From contig JBKGHI010000009.1 in assembly GCA_046520405.1 (NCBI GenBank), forward strand, positions 1-64,000: a stretch of 64,000 bases of DNA, given 5' to 3'. The position numbers and the translations under genes are program-made. Numbering within the stretch: position 1 is the first letter of the stretch; the number at the start of each line of letters is the position of its first letter. The notes beneath the pieces are model-generated. The model did not search any database. It was not told the DNA's origin and was given only the letters and a program-made list of their open reading frames with translations. Below are positions 34,628 to 42,949 of the stretch, piece by piece. This stretch comes from Myxococcus sp046520405 (GTDB taxonomy: Bacteria; Myxococcota; Myxococcia; Myxococcales; Myxococcaceae).

Positions 34628-35476
34628 ATGCATCCATCCACCCTTGCCGTGCGCCGACGCGCTCGCGGACTGAGCGGCCCGGCGTTCGTCCGCTGGGGCC
34701 TCATTGGCGCGGCGGTGTTGCTGCTGGGCGTCTTCCTCGTCGTCCCGCTGGTGGCCGTCTTCACCTTCGCCTTCCAGAAGGGCTGGGAGGCCTATGTCGC
34801 CGCGCTGACGCACCCGACGGCGCTGGCGGCCATGCGGCTGACGCTGCTGGCCGCGGCCATCGCCGTGCCCTTCAACCTCGTCTTCGGGTTGGCGGCGTCG
34901 TGGCTCATCGCCCGGTTCCAGTTCCGCGGCCGCTCGTTGTTGATGACGCTCATCGACCTGCCCTTCAGCGTGTCTCCCGTCATCGCGGGGCTCATCTTCG
35001 TGCTGCTCTTCGGCCGGCAGGGCTGGCTGGGGCCGTGGCTGTTGGACCATGACGTGCGCGTCATCTTCGCCGTGCCCGGCATCGTCCTGGCCACGGTGTT
35101 CGTCACCTTCCCCTTCGTCGCGCGCGAGGTGCTGCCCGTCATGGAGGCGCAGGGGAGTGACGAGGAGGAGGCGGCGCTGACGCTGGGCGCGAGCGGCTGG
35201 CGCACCTTCCTGAGCGTCACGCTGCCGAAGGTGAAGTGGGGCGTGTTGTACGGCGTCATCCTGTGCAACGCGCGCGCGATGGGCGAGTTCGGCGCCGTGT
35301 CCGTGGTGTCCGGCCACGTGCGCGGCGTGACGACCACGCTGCCGCTGCACGCGGAGATTCTCTACAACGAGTACGACCTGGCGGGGGCCTTCGCCGTGGC
35401 GTCGCTGCTGACGCTGCTCGCGCTCGTGACGTTGGTGGTGAAGAAGTTCGTGGAGTGGAGGAGTCAGCCGTCATGA
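34628..35476 (+). CDS. cysW: Sulfate ABC transporter permease CysW
   Basis: 282 residues from ATG 34628; the frame open further upstream overlaps cysT and is a shadow. Six membrane segments, an EAA loop (EEEAALTLGASGWRTFLSV), and the CysW-type run NARAMGEFGAVSVVSGHVRG. It pairs with CysT to form the sulfate channel. Its stop overlaps the start of cysA (ATGA), so the two are translationally coupled. Confidence 0.94.
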   Translation: MHPSTLAVRRRARGLSGPAFVRWGLIGAAVLLLGVFLVVPLVAVFTFAFQKGWEAYVAALTHPTALAAMRLTLLAAAIAVPFNLVFGLAASWLIARFQFRGRSLLMTLIDLPFSVSPVIAGLIFVLLFGRQGWLGPWLLDHDVRVIFAVPGIVLATVFVTFPFVAREVLPVMEAQGSDEEEAALTLGASGWRTFLSVTLPKVKWGVLYGVILCNARAMGEFGAVSVVSGHVRGVTTTLPLHAEILYNEYDLAGAFAVASLLTLLALVTLVVKKFVEWRSQPS

Positions 35477-36540
35477 GCATCGTCGTCGAGCAGCTCGCCC
35501 GCCGGTTCAATCCGGGCGGCAGTCCCGCCGTCTCCGGGGTGTCCTTCCAGGCGCCTCCGGGGGCCATCACCTCGCTGCTGGGGCCCTCCGGCGCGGGCAA
35601 GTCCACGCTGCTGCGGCTCATCGCGGGGCTGGAGATTCCCGACGAAGGCCGCGTCCTCATCGACGGCGTGGACTGTACCCACATGCCCGTGCAGCAACGC
35701 GGCGTGGGCGTCGTCTTCCAGAGCTACGCGCTCTTCAAGCACCTCACGGTGCGGCAGAACGTGGCCTTCGGCCTGGAGATACGCCGCACGCCCAAGGCGG
35801 AGCGCGAGGCCCGCGTGGACGAGATGCTCCGCATGGTGCAACTGGAGCACCTGGGCGGCCGCTATCCCGGACAGCTCTCGGGCGGACAGCGGCAGCGCGT
35901 GGCGTTCGCGCGAGCCCTGGCCATCCGCCCCCGTGTGCTGCTGCTGGACGAACCCTTTGGCGCGCTGGACACGCGGGTTCGCGAGGAGCTGCGGGAGTGG
36001 CTCCATGACCTGCATGCGCGCACGCGGTTGACGACGCTGCTGGTGACCCATGACCAGCAGGAGGCCCTGGAGATTTCCCAGCACGTGGTGGTGCTGGGCG
36101 AAGGCCGCGTGGCGCAGGCAGGCTCGCCGTCGGACATCTACGACAGGCCCGCGTCGCCTTTCGTCGCCTCGTTCATCGGCGGCGCCAGCGTGCTGCGTGG
36201 CCACGTCCAGGCGGGCAGGGCGGCCATGGGGGCGCTGTCCATGGCCGCGCCCCCCGCCGCGCGCGAGGGCGAACCGGTGCAGGCCTTCGTCCGTCCCCAT
36301 GACATCAAGCTGGAGAAGGCGCTGACGGGCGCGGCGAGCGCGTCCACCGCCACCGGTCGTGTCGAGCGCCTCAAGCCCGTTGGAGGTTACGTGAAGGTGT
36401 TCCTCCGCCTGCCCAGCGGAGACGAAGTCACCGTGGAAGTGCCTCGCTCCGAGTTCGACGCGCTGGGCGTGGCGGAGGGCGACTCCGTTCGCGCCGACGT
36501 CCGGAGCGCCACCGTTTTCGTGGGGGACTACTCCATCTAG
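35473..36540 (+). CDS. cysA: Sulfate ABC transporter ATPase CysA
   Basis: 355 residues. It is the cytoplasmic ATPase driving sulfate import. Walker A is GPSGAGKST, the signature is QLSGGQRQRVAFARAL, Walker B is VLLLDEPFGALD, and the switch His lies in LLVTHDQQEAL. The C-terminal 110 residues form a TOBE-type regulatory domain with the AFVRPHDIKLE motif typical of CysA. ATG 35473 overlaps the cysW stop; the upstream-extended frame is rejected. It is the last gene of the operon. Confidence 0.95.
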   Translation: MSIVVEQLARRFNPGGSPAVSGVSFQAPPGAITSLLGPSGAGKSTLLRLIAGLEIPDEGRVLIDGVDCTHMPVQQRGVGVVFQSYALFKHLTVRQNVAFGLEIRRTPKAEREARVDEMLRMVQLEHLGGRYPGQLSGGQRQRVAFARALAIRPRVLLLDEPFGALDTRVREELREWLHDLHARTRLTTLLVTHDQQEALEISQHVVVLGEGRVAQAGSPSDIYDRPASPFVASFIGGASVLRGHVQAGRAAMGALSMAAPPAAREGEPVQAFVRPHDIKLEKALTGAASASTATGRVERLKPVGGYVKVFLRLPSGDEVTVEVPRSEFDALGVAEGDSVRADVRSATVFVGDYSI

Positions 36541-36635
36541 GTCTGAAGTCTTGAAAATCTTATATTTCCGTGAAATCCGTTTGATACAAGAGAGAGGGCG
36601 GCTATGTCCCAGGGGGAACCCCCCTGGAGTGAGAC

Positions 36636-38000
36636 ATGCACAGACGACACGCGTTGCGTTCGATGTTGGTGGTCGCGAGCAGCCTGACGTTGCTGGGTGG
36701 CTGTTCTCCCGAGTCCGAGGTCGCCGAGCCGGAAGCCCTTCCCCTGGCGAGCCAGGAGCAAGGTGAGCGGGCCTATGATCCTGGGGCGGGCTGGAACCTG
36801 GCGTGGCAGGACGACTTCAACGGCAGCAGCCTCAACGGCGCCCACTGGACGGTGCTGACGAGCAACTTCGACCCCGTCACCAACAACTGCAACTTCGGCA
36901 CGGGGGAGCTGGAGTACCCCCGCGCGCAGAACGTCACCGTCGCGGGCGGCAAGCTCATCCTCACGGCGCAGCGGACGTCGGACGCGCCCATGGACTCGCG
37001 CTGCACGGGGTACGGGCCGCGTTCGTACTACTCCGGCCGCATCCACTCGAAGGGCAAGGTGGAGCGCCGCTACGGCAAGCTGGTGGCCAGCATCAAGGTC
37101 CCCTCCGGCTGGGGCATGTGGCCAGCGTTCTGGACGCTGGGCGCGAACATCTCCAACGTCGGGTGGCCCCGGAGCGGTGAAATCGACATCCTCGAGTGGC
37201 ACGCCAACGAGGCCTCGTGGATGAAGTCCGCCGCGCACTACTTCGCCAACGGCGGGCAGCAGAGCTGGGGCACCGGCGCCAACCGCGGCTACAGCGTCGC
37301 GGATGCCTTCCACACGTACGAGGTGGAGTGGTCGGCGAACCAGATGATCTTCCGGCTGGATGGCCAGATTCAGGGGAACGTCTTCAACCACAATGAGCCC
37401 GCCTTCCAGCAGAACCACTACATCCTCCTCAACCTCGCCCTGGGCGGGAACTGGTACGGCCACCCGCACCCGGACCAGATTGGCCTGCCCTGGGGCCAGA
37501 CGAAGACCATGGAGGTGGAGTGGGTGCGCTGGTACGACCGGGGCGCCACGACGCCCACGGCGCTCACCAACCCCAGCTTCGAGAATGGCATGACGGGCTG
37601 GTCCACCTGGAGCCCCAACGGCACGGAGGCCGCGGACTTCAGCGAGACGCATGGCGGAGCCCGCACGGGCGCCTACCACCTGACGCACTGGACCAACAAC
37701 ACGCCCTTCGAGGTGTGGACGTACCAGCAGAAGTCCGGCTTGCCGTCGGGCAACTACCGCGTCCGTGCGTGGGTGCGGAAGAGCGGGGCCTATGACATCG
37801 CGCGCCTCCAGGCGAAGACGTGCGGTGAGTGCGCGCCCGTCTTCACCAACCTGGGCAACTACGGCGGCTGGACGCTGGTGGAGACGCCGCCCATCAACGT
37901 GACGGGGGGCTTCCTGGAGCTGGGCTTCCACACCCGCGCCACGACGGGCAACTCCGCCAACTTCATCCACATGGAGGACGTGGAGCTCATCCGCCTCTAG
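36636..38000 (+). CDS. Glycoside hydrolase family 16 (beta-glucanase/laminarinase type) lipoprotein
   Basis: 454 residues. The signal ends LTLLGGC (lipobox). The GH16 catalytic domain spans about 48-310: the active-site motif ExDxxE is seen as GEIDILEWHANE, with nucleophile and acid/base Glu, and NLALGGNWYGHP is a typical substrate-cleft strand. Residues of about 315-454 form a carbohydrate-binding beta-sandwich (LTNPSFENGMTGWSTWSP) similar to CBM4/9 modules. It cleaves beta-1,3 or mixed-linkage glucans, probably fungal or algal wall or matrix polysaccharides. The upstream gap (36541-36635) is AT-rich for this genome and contains a hairpin CCAGGGG/CCCCTGG next to the start. Confidence 0.92.
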   Translation: MHRRHALRSMLVVASSLTLLGGCSPESEVAEPEALPLASQEQGERAYDPGAGWNLAWQDDFNGSSLNGAHWTVLTSNFDPVTNNCNFGTGELEYPRAQNVTVAGGKLILTAQRTSDAPMDSRCTGYGPRSYYSGRIHSKGKVERRYGKLVASIKVPSGWGMWPAFWTLGANISNVGWPRSGEIDILEWHANEASWMKSAAHYFANGGQQSWGTGANRGYSVADAFHTYEVEWSANQMIFRLDGQIQGNVFNHNEPAFQQNHYILLNLALGGNWYGHPHPDQIGLPWGQTKTMEVEWVRWYDRGATTPTALTNPSFENGMTGWSTWSPNGTEAADFSETHGGARTGAYHLTHWTNNTPFEVWTYQQKSGLPSGNYRVRAWVRKSGAYDIARLQAKTCGECAPVFTNLGNYGGWTLVETPPINVTGGFLELGFHTRATTGNSANFIHMEDVELIRL

Positions 38001-38018
38001 GCGCGGCGTGAGCCAGGG

Positions 38019-38570
38019 CTACAGCACCAACCGCCAGGACAGTCCGGCCAGGGTGGTGTAGCCCACCGCCGCGCGCTCCACGCGCCCCTCCGCGGAGAGG
38101 AAGAACACGGTGGGGAAGGTGTTGACGCGGAAGGCGGACTGGATGGCGTCGTCCCCGAGGAGCACCGGGTAGTCCACCGCGTGCTCCCGGACGAAGCGGC
38201 GCACGGCCTCCTCGTCGTCATAGGCCACCGCGACGGACACCACATGCGCGGAGTCCCCAGCGAGCTTGCGCAACTGGGAGATGTTGGAGGACTCCGCGCC
38301 GCAGACGCCGCACCAGGGGGCCCAGAAGGCCAGCACCACCGGCTTGCCGCGGAGCGAGTCCAGCCGGACGGTGTCACCTGACAGCGTCTGGTAGGTGAAG
38401 TCGGGCGCGGGCGTCCCTGCTCCGGGAAGGTGCCGGGCCTGCCACGCCGTCACCGCTGAGAGCAGCAGGGCGAACACCGCCAGGTCCACGCCCCAGCGCA
38501 CCCACCACTTCTCACGGGCGCGTCCCCATGCGGCCTTCAACCGGGTGAGCGCGCTGGTACCGCCCTCCAT
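38019..38570 (-). CDS. TlpA-like membrane-anchored thioredoxin
   Basis: 183 residues from ATG 38570 (gagga five bases upstream). One N-terminal membrane anchor (about 25-45) is followed by a periplasmic thioredoxin fold with the redox pair in FWAPWCGVCGAESS and the cis-Pro in VNTFPTVFFL. The insert typical of TlpA/ResA proteins is present. It reduces disulfides in exported proteins or in apocytochromes; no cytochrome-maturation gene is adjacent, so the client is unknown. It converges with the GH16 gene and lies downstream of hpf. Confidence 0.87.
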   Translation of the reverse strand: MEGGTSALTRLKAAWGRAREKWWVRWGVDLAVFALLLSAVTAWQARHLPGAGTPAPDFTYQTLSGDTVRLDSLRGKPVVLAFWAPWCGVCGAESSNISQLRKLAGDSAHVVSVAVAYDDEEAVRRFVREHAVDYPVLLGDDAIQSAFRVNTFPTVFFLSAEGRVERAAVGYTTLAGLSWRLVL

Positions 38571-38596
38571 GTGCTTCCTCCTGCCTGGGACAGGCA

Positions 38597-38621
38597 ACGG
38601 CCGCCCGAGGTGGGCGGCCGT
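38597..38621 (-). terminator. Hairpin after hpf
   Basis: ACGGCCGCCC (38597-38606) and GGGCGGCCGT (38612-38621) form a perfect ten-base stem with a five-base loop, 12 bases beyond the hpf stop. A smaller stem, TGCCT/AGGCA, follows at 38582-38596. No clear T run. Confidence 0.65.
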
Positions 38622-38633
38622 GCCCGCGTCACA

Positions 38634-38999
38634 TCAATTCAGGGCGCTGGCCTCATCGGGCTGCCAGGCCGCGTCACGCAGCCGGGCGCCGTCCTGCCGC
38701 TGCGCGCGGCCCACCGCTCGGGTGACGGCGTTGCTGGCGCGCTCCAGCGTCCGGTCGATGGCCGCCAGCAGGTTCGCATCCGAGGACTCGATGGTCAGCT
38801 CCCGTCCGTGCTCCAGCCGGAGCGCCACGCGGCACACCTGGTCCACGCCCCCCTTGGGGCCGTTGGCATCCTCCAGCCTGACGACCACGTCCTTCACCCT
38901 GTCGGACAGCCGGTCCAGGGCGAAGCGCACGCGGCGCTCGGTGTAGGTTCGAAGGGTCTCTGTGAGGGGGATGTTCCGGGCTCGGATTTCGACTCGCAT
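38634..38999 (-). CDS. hpf: Ribosome hibernation-promoting factor, short form
   Basis: 121 residues from ATG 38999 with ggaagga eight bases upstream; the frame to 39071 is rejected. It is a single S30AE/RaiA-type domain (RVEIRARNIPLTETLRTYTE, then VVVRLEDANGPKGG). It binds the 30S decoding region and idles ribosomes in slow growth. The C-terminal dimerisation domain of long HPFs is absent; the tail is short and charged. Confidence 0.85.
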   Translation of the reverse strand: MRVEIRARNIPLTETLRTYTERRVRFALDRLSDRVKDVVVRLEDANGPKGGVDQVCRVALRLEHGRELTIESSDANLLAAIDRTLERASNAVTRAVGRAQRQDGARLRDAAWQPDEASALN

Positions 39000-39076
39000 C
39001 CAGGACGCTCCTTCCGGGGCCCACCATGGGCCCACGCCTCTATCTCTGTCTTCGTGACGGATTTGCCGCAAATAGG

Positions 39077-39121
39077 AAAAGCCCCCGTGAGCACTTCGGA
39101 AAACCGAAGGTTCACGGGGGC
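39077..39121 (-). terminator. Strong terminator of the type VI secretion operon
   Basis: Read on the minus strand, a long two-part hairpin (outer GCCCCCGTGA/TCACGGGGGC, 39081-39090 with 39112-39121; inner CTTCGG/CCGAAG) is followed by TTTT (39080-39077). It lies 28 bases after the stop of the last gene in the minus-strand block, so it closes the secretion operon. Confidence 0.8.
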
Positions 39122-39148
39122 TGCGGGCGGAGCCGTGGGGCCCTGGAA

Positions 39149-40243
39149 TTACGGGCCGCTGGACGTCGCGGGGGTGGCCGCCGGCTTCTTGGCCGCCGCC
39201 TTGGCGGGTGGGGTGGCGGCGTTCGGCGTGGCGGGGGCCTGCGGCTTGCTGGCGGCTTCAGAGGCTGGAGCCTCCGTGGGCGCCTTCTTCGGGGGCAGGG
39301 CCCAGATGGGGGCTTCCGGCACCGCGCGGGCGCCAATGCGCACCTGCTGCTCCACCATGCGGGACCACAGTGACGCCTTGTTGCCCACCAGGGCGTTGTT
39401 CGCCAGCTCCAGCGAGCGCGTGTCCTGGGCGCGGCGGTAGAGGCGCGGCGCCACGTCCGGCTGCGCCGGGTCCGAGTCGCTCACCTGCACCTGCTCCTGC
39501 ACGCTGATGCCTTCCTCCGCGAAGGTGAGGGTGGACGTCAGCTCGAACTTGCGGCGCAGGCCGTTGGGCAGCTCGAAGGTCAGCTCGCGCGACAACGGGA
39601 ACCAGGCGGCCCCCAGGCACGCGCGGTTCGCGTTGGAGACGGACTCGCTGAAGAAGCGGTTGGTGCGCAGCGGCATGATGCGCGCGTGCCGGCGGCAGAC
39701 CTCTTCGTCCCCGGTGGTGCAGGCGTCGCCTTCCGCCACCAGGATTTGCGTGCCGCGGACCTTCTCCAGCCGCAGCTTCGTGTTCTTCGCCATGGCGCGC
39801 AGCGAGCCCAGGGCCTCCACGCGGAAGCCCTGCTCGCTGGTCTCCACCAGGGCCACCGGGCCCAGGGCCTCGCCGTTGGTGAAGCGCCGCGTCTGCACCC
39901 ACACCAGCCGCTGGCCGGCCTGGAGCGTCTCCAGGACGAGGTCCTCCTCGGAGAGCTTCTCCGCTGGCGGCAGGGGCTGTGAATCCGGGCCGGCCTCCAC
40001 GCACTCGTCCGCGGCCGGATCCTGCCACCACACCGGGGCGCCGGCGCAGTCCACGGAGGGGCGCGGGTTGGCGCCGCTGGACTTGTCGTAGCCGTGCAGC
40101 AGCAGCGCGAACCAGGTGTCCGGCGTGGGGAAGGAGCGCGCGTTGGGTCCCGCCTCGGCGAAGCACATCGCCGGCTTGGGCACGGTGGCGCAGCCGGCCA
40201 GCAGGGACAGCGCGACGGCGGAGGCCTGAAGCGTTCGTTTCAT
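39149..40243 (-). CDS. Lipoprotein at the end of the T6SS operon, function unknown
   Basis: 364 residues from ATG 40243, nine bases after the tssH stop, so almost certainly in the secretion operon. The signal ends SLLAGC. The body (about 20-310) is mixed alpha/beta with several Cys (MCFAEAG, VDCAG, ECVEAG, ACTTGDEEVC, ACLGAAW), suggesting disulfides. The last 55 residues are a Pro/Ala/Lys-rich disordered tail. I do not recognise the family. Position suggests an accessory role such as envelope crossing, immunity or assembly; that is inference. It is not TssJ, which is at 57.6 kb. Confidence 0.75.
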   Translation of the reverse strand: MKRTLQASAVALSLLAGCATVPKPAMCFAEAGPNARSFPTPDTWFALLLHGYDKSSGANPRPSVDCAGAPVWWQDPAADECVEAGPDSQPLPPAEKLSEEDLVLETLQAGQRLVWVQTRRFTNGEALGPVALVETSEQGFRVEALGSLRAMAKNTKLRLEKVRGTQILVAEGDACTTGDEEVCRRHARIMPLRTNRFFSESVSNANRACLGAAWFPLSRELTFELPNGLRRKFELTSTLTFAEEGISVQEQVQVSDSDPAQPDVAPRLYRRAQDTRSLELANNALVGNKASLWSRMVEQQVRIGARAVPEAPIWALPPKKAPTEAPASEAASKPQAPATPNAATPPAKAAAKKPAATPATSSGP

Positions 40244-40251
40244 GGATTCTC

Positions 40252-42897
40252 TCAGGCCTCGGCGAACCGGAGGTCCCAGTCGCCTGCCTCGGTCAGGGCC
40301 ACGTGCAGCTTCGGGGGCACCGCGCCGCCCACCAGGTGCTGCAACAGCTCGCGGGACAGCGCCGGCATCAACGAGCCCTGGAGAATCTGCTCCATGTTGC
40401 GCGCCCCCATCTCCGACTCCGTGCAGCGGCGCGCCAGCTCGTCCAGAAGCTCCGGCGCCAGCGTGGTCTCCACGTTGTGCGCCTCGCGCAGCCGGCCCAC
40501 CAGCTTGGCCAGCTTCATCTCGGCAATCTGGCGCATCACGTCGCGCTGCACCGGGCCGAAGGGCACCACCGTCATGCGCGCCAGCAGCGCCGGCTTGAAG
40601 TGCTGGCTCAGCGTGGGCCGAATCACCGACAGCACCTCCTCGGAGGTGGGCTGCGCGCCGTCCTCGAACATCCGCATCACCAGGTCCGAGCCCAGGTTGC
40701 TGGTGAGGATGAGCACGGTGTTCTTGAAGTCCACCGCGCGGCCCTCGCCGTCCGTCAGCGAGCCCTTGTCGAACACCTGGTAGAAGAGGTTCATTACCTC
40801 CAGGTCGGCCTTCTCGCACTCGTCCAGCAGCACGACGGAGTAGGGCCGCTGGCGCACCGCCTCCGTCAGCAGGCCGCCCTCGCCGTAGCCCACGTAGCCC
40901 GGCGGCGAGCCGATGAGCCGGCTCACCGTGTGCTTCTCCTGGAACTCGCTCATGTTGAGCGTCGTCATGAAGCGCTCGCCGCCGTACAGCGCGTCCGCCA
41001 GCGCCAGCGCCGTCTCCGTCTTGCCCACGCCGCTGGGGCCCACGAAGAGCATGACGCCAATGGGCGTGTCCGGATTGCGGATGCCCGCCTGGGAGATGCG
41101 GATGATTTCCGCCACCTTCGTCAGCGCCGCCTCCTGGCCCCGCACCCGTCCCCGGAGCTTGTCCTCCAGGTTGAGCACCGACTCCAGCAGGTCGCTGCGC
41201 ATCTTCCCCACGGGCACGCCCGTCCAGCCCGCGACGACGCGCGCGACGATGTCCGCGTCCACGTCCGCGTGCACCAGCGGCACCTCGCCGCGCGTGGCGG
41301 CCAGCTTCGCCGCCGCTTCATCCACCGCTGCCTTCAGGGGCGCGGTGTCCGTGTCCGCGGGCGCCTCGCGCAGGGCCTTGCGCGCCTCCATCAGCGCGGC
41401 CACCGCGGTGCGCTCGGTCTCCCAGCGCGCGTGCAGCGCGGCGCGGTCGTCCACCGTGGCGCGCAGCTTCTCTTCCACCTCCTCCAGCGTGGCCTGGGCG
41501 TCCGCGCCGCCGGTGTCCTCCGCCAGGTCGCGCTTGCGCGCGTCACGCTCGCGCTCCAGCGCCGAAATCTCCTGGTCCAACTGCACCAGCTCCTCGGGCC
41601 GGGTGGACAGCTCAATCTTCACGCGGGCCGCGGACGTGTCGAGCAGGTCCACCGCCTTGTCCGGGAGCTGCCGGCCGGAGATGTACCGGCTGGACAGGTG
41701 CACCGCGGCGGTGACGGCCTCGTCGCGGATGATGACGCCGTGGGCCGCCTCGTAGGTGGGGCGCAGGCCGCGCAGCATCAGCTCCGCGTCCTCCACGCTG
41801 GGCTCCTCCACCTTCACCGGCTGGAAGCGCCGCTCCAGCGCGGCGTCCTTCTCGAAGTACTTCTTGTACTCGGCCCAGGTGGTGGCCGCGAGCGTGCGCA
41901 GCTCGCCGCGCGCCAGCGCCGGCTTGAGCAGGTTGGACGCGTCCGTGCCGCCCTGCGAACCGCCCGCGCCGATGATGGTGTGCGCCTCGTCGATGAAAAG
42001 GATGATGGGGGTGGGGGAGGCCTTCACCTCGGCGATGACCGCCTTGAGGCGGTTCTCGAACTCGCCGCGCACGCCCGCGCCCGCCTGGAGCAGGCCCAGG
42101 TCGAGCCCCAGCAGCTCCACGTTCTTCAGCGCGTCGGGCACCTCGCCCCGGACAATGGCCCAGGCCAGGCCCTCCACCAGCGCCGTCTTGCCCACGCCGG
42201 GCTCGCCCACCAGGATGGGGTTGTTCTTCCGGCGGCGGGAGAGGATGTCCACCATCTGCCGGATTTCGCGGTGCCGGCCGAAGATGGGGTCAATCTTCCC
42301 TTCGCGCACCCGGCCGGTGAAGGACGTGGCGAAGCGCTTGAGGGCCTCATCCCCGCGGCCTCCCGCGCCGCTGGCCGCGCCTCCCGCGGCGCCACTGGCG
42401 GCGGCGTCCGCGGAGGCGACCTCCACGTTCTCCGGCGAGGGCCGCAGCACCACGTCCAGCGACTCCAGCAGCTCGTCGCGGCGGATGGCGTCCAGCTCGG
42501 GGAACAGCTCGGCGGTGTAGCGCGAGCGCCGGCTGACGAACTGGGTGAAGAGCAGGCCCGAGCGCAGCCGCGTGGCGCCCTGCTCCACGGAGGCCAGCAG
42601 CCACGCTTCCTCGAACCACTGGAACAGCGTCTCGGAGAAGACGGGGCGGCCGGCGTTGCCCGCGCGCAGGCCCTGGAGGGCGCGCTCCATGCTGGTCAGC
42701 AACTGGCGGCGGTCCACGCCGAACTGCTGGAGGATGCGCGCGACGTCCGAGTCCTCCGGCTCCAGCATCTGCACGAGCATGTGCTCCGGGACGATTTCAT
42801 AGAACCGTCCCGCGCTCGCCCGGGCCACGGCGGCCTCGAGCAGACGGGTAGAGGTAGGCGTCAGGCGACGGACGAGCGCTTTCGGATCGACGCGAAT
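40252..42897 (-). CDS. tssH: TssH/ClpV, T6SS sheath-recycling AAA+ ATPase
   Basis: It disassembles contracted TssB/TssC sheath. Clp_N repeats come first, then NBD1 (GEPGVGKT, IILFIDEAHT), a middle coiled region, and NBD2 (GPSGVGKT, VVLLDECEKA; Cys in place of Val is usual in ClpV). The conventional start would be GTG 42828, but that removes the first Clp_N helix. The same frame encodes that helix upstream (IRVDPKALVRRLTPTSTRLL) with no ATG, GTG or TTG. An ATT at 42897, preceded by a G-rich Shine-Dalgarno five bases away, is the likely start, giving 881 residues. It follows tssG by 52 bases. Confidence 0.9.
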   Translation of the reverse strand: MRVDPKALVRRLTPTSTRLLEAAVARASAGRFYEIVPEHMLVQMLEPEDSDVARILQQFGVDRRQLLTSMERALQGLRAGNAGRPVFSETLFQWFEEAWLLASVEQGATRLRSGLLFTQFVSRRSRYTAELFPELDAIRRDELLESLDVVLRPSPENVEVASADAAASGAAGGAASGAGGRGDEALKRFATSFTGRVREGKIDPIFGRHREIRQMVDILSRRRKNNPILVGEPGVGKTALVEGLAWAIVRGEVPDALKNVELLGLDLGLLQAGAGVRGEFENRLKAVIAEVKASPTPIILFIDEAHTIIGAGGSQGGTDASNLLKPALARGELRTLAATTWAEYKKYFEKDAALERRFQPVKVEEPSVEDAELMLRGLRPTYEAAHGVIIRDEAVTAAVHLSSRYISGRQLPDKAVDLLDTSAARVKIELSTRPEELVQLDQEISALERERDARKRDLAEDTGGADAQATLEEVEEKLRATVDDRAALHARWETERTAVAALMEARKALREAPADTDTAPLKAAVDEAAAKLAATRGEVPLVHADVDADIVARVVAGWTGVPVGKMRSDLLESVLNLEDKLRGRVRGQEAALTKVAEIIRISQAGIRNPDTPIGVMLFVGPSGVGKTETALALADALYGGERFMTTLNMSEFQEKHTVSRLIGSPPGYVGYGEGGLLTEAVRQRPYSVVLLDECEKADLEVMNLFYQVFDKGSLTDGEGRAVDFKNTVLILTSNLGSDLVMRMFEDGAQPTSEEVLSVIRPTLSQHFKPALLARMTVVPFGPVQRDVMRQIAEMKLAKLVGRLREAHNVETTLAPELLDELARRCTESEMGARNMEQILQGSLMPALSRELLQHLVGGAVPPKLHVALTEAGDWDLRFAEA

Positions 42898-42949
42898 GGG
42901 AGCCCCCAGGAGTGACAGCGATGGTGGACGGTATACCGGCTCTGGCGAA

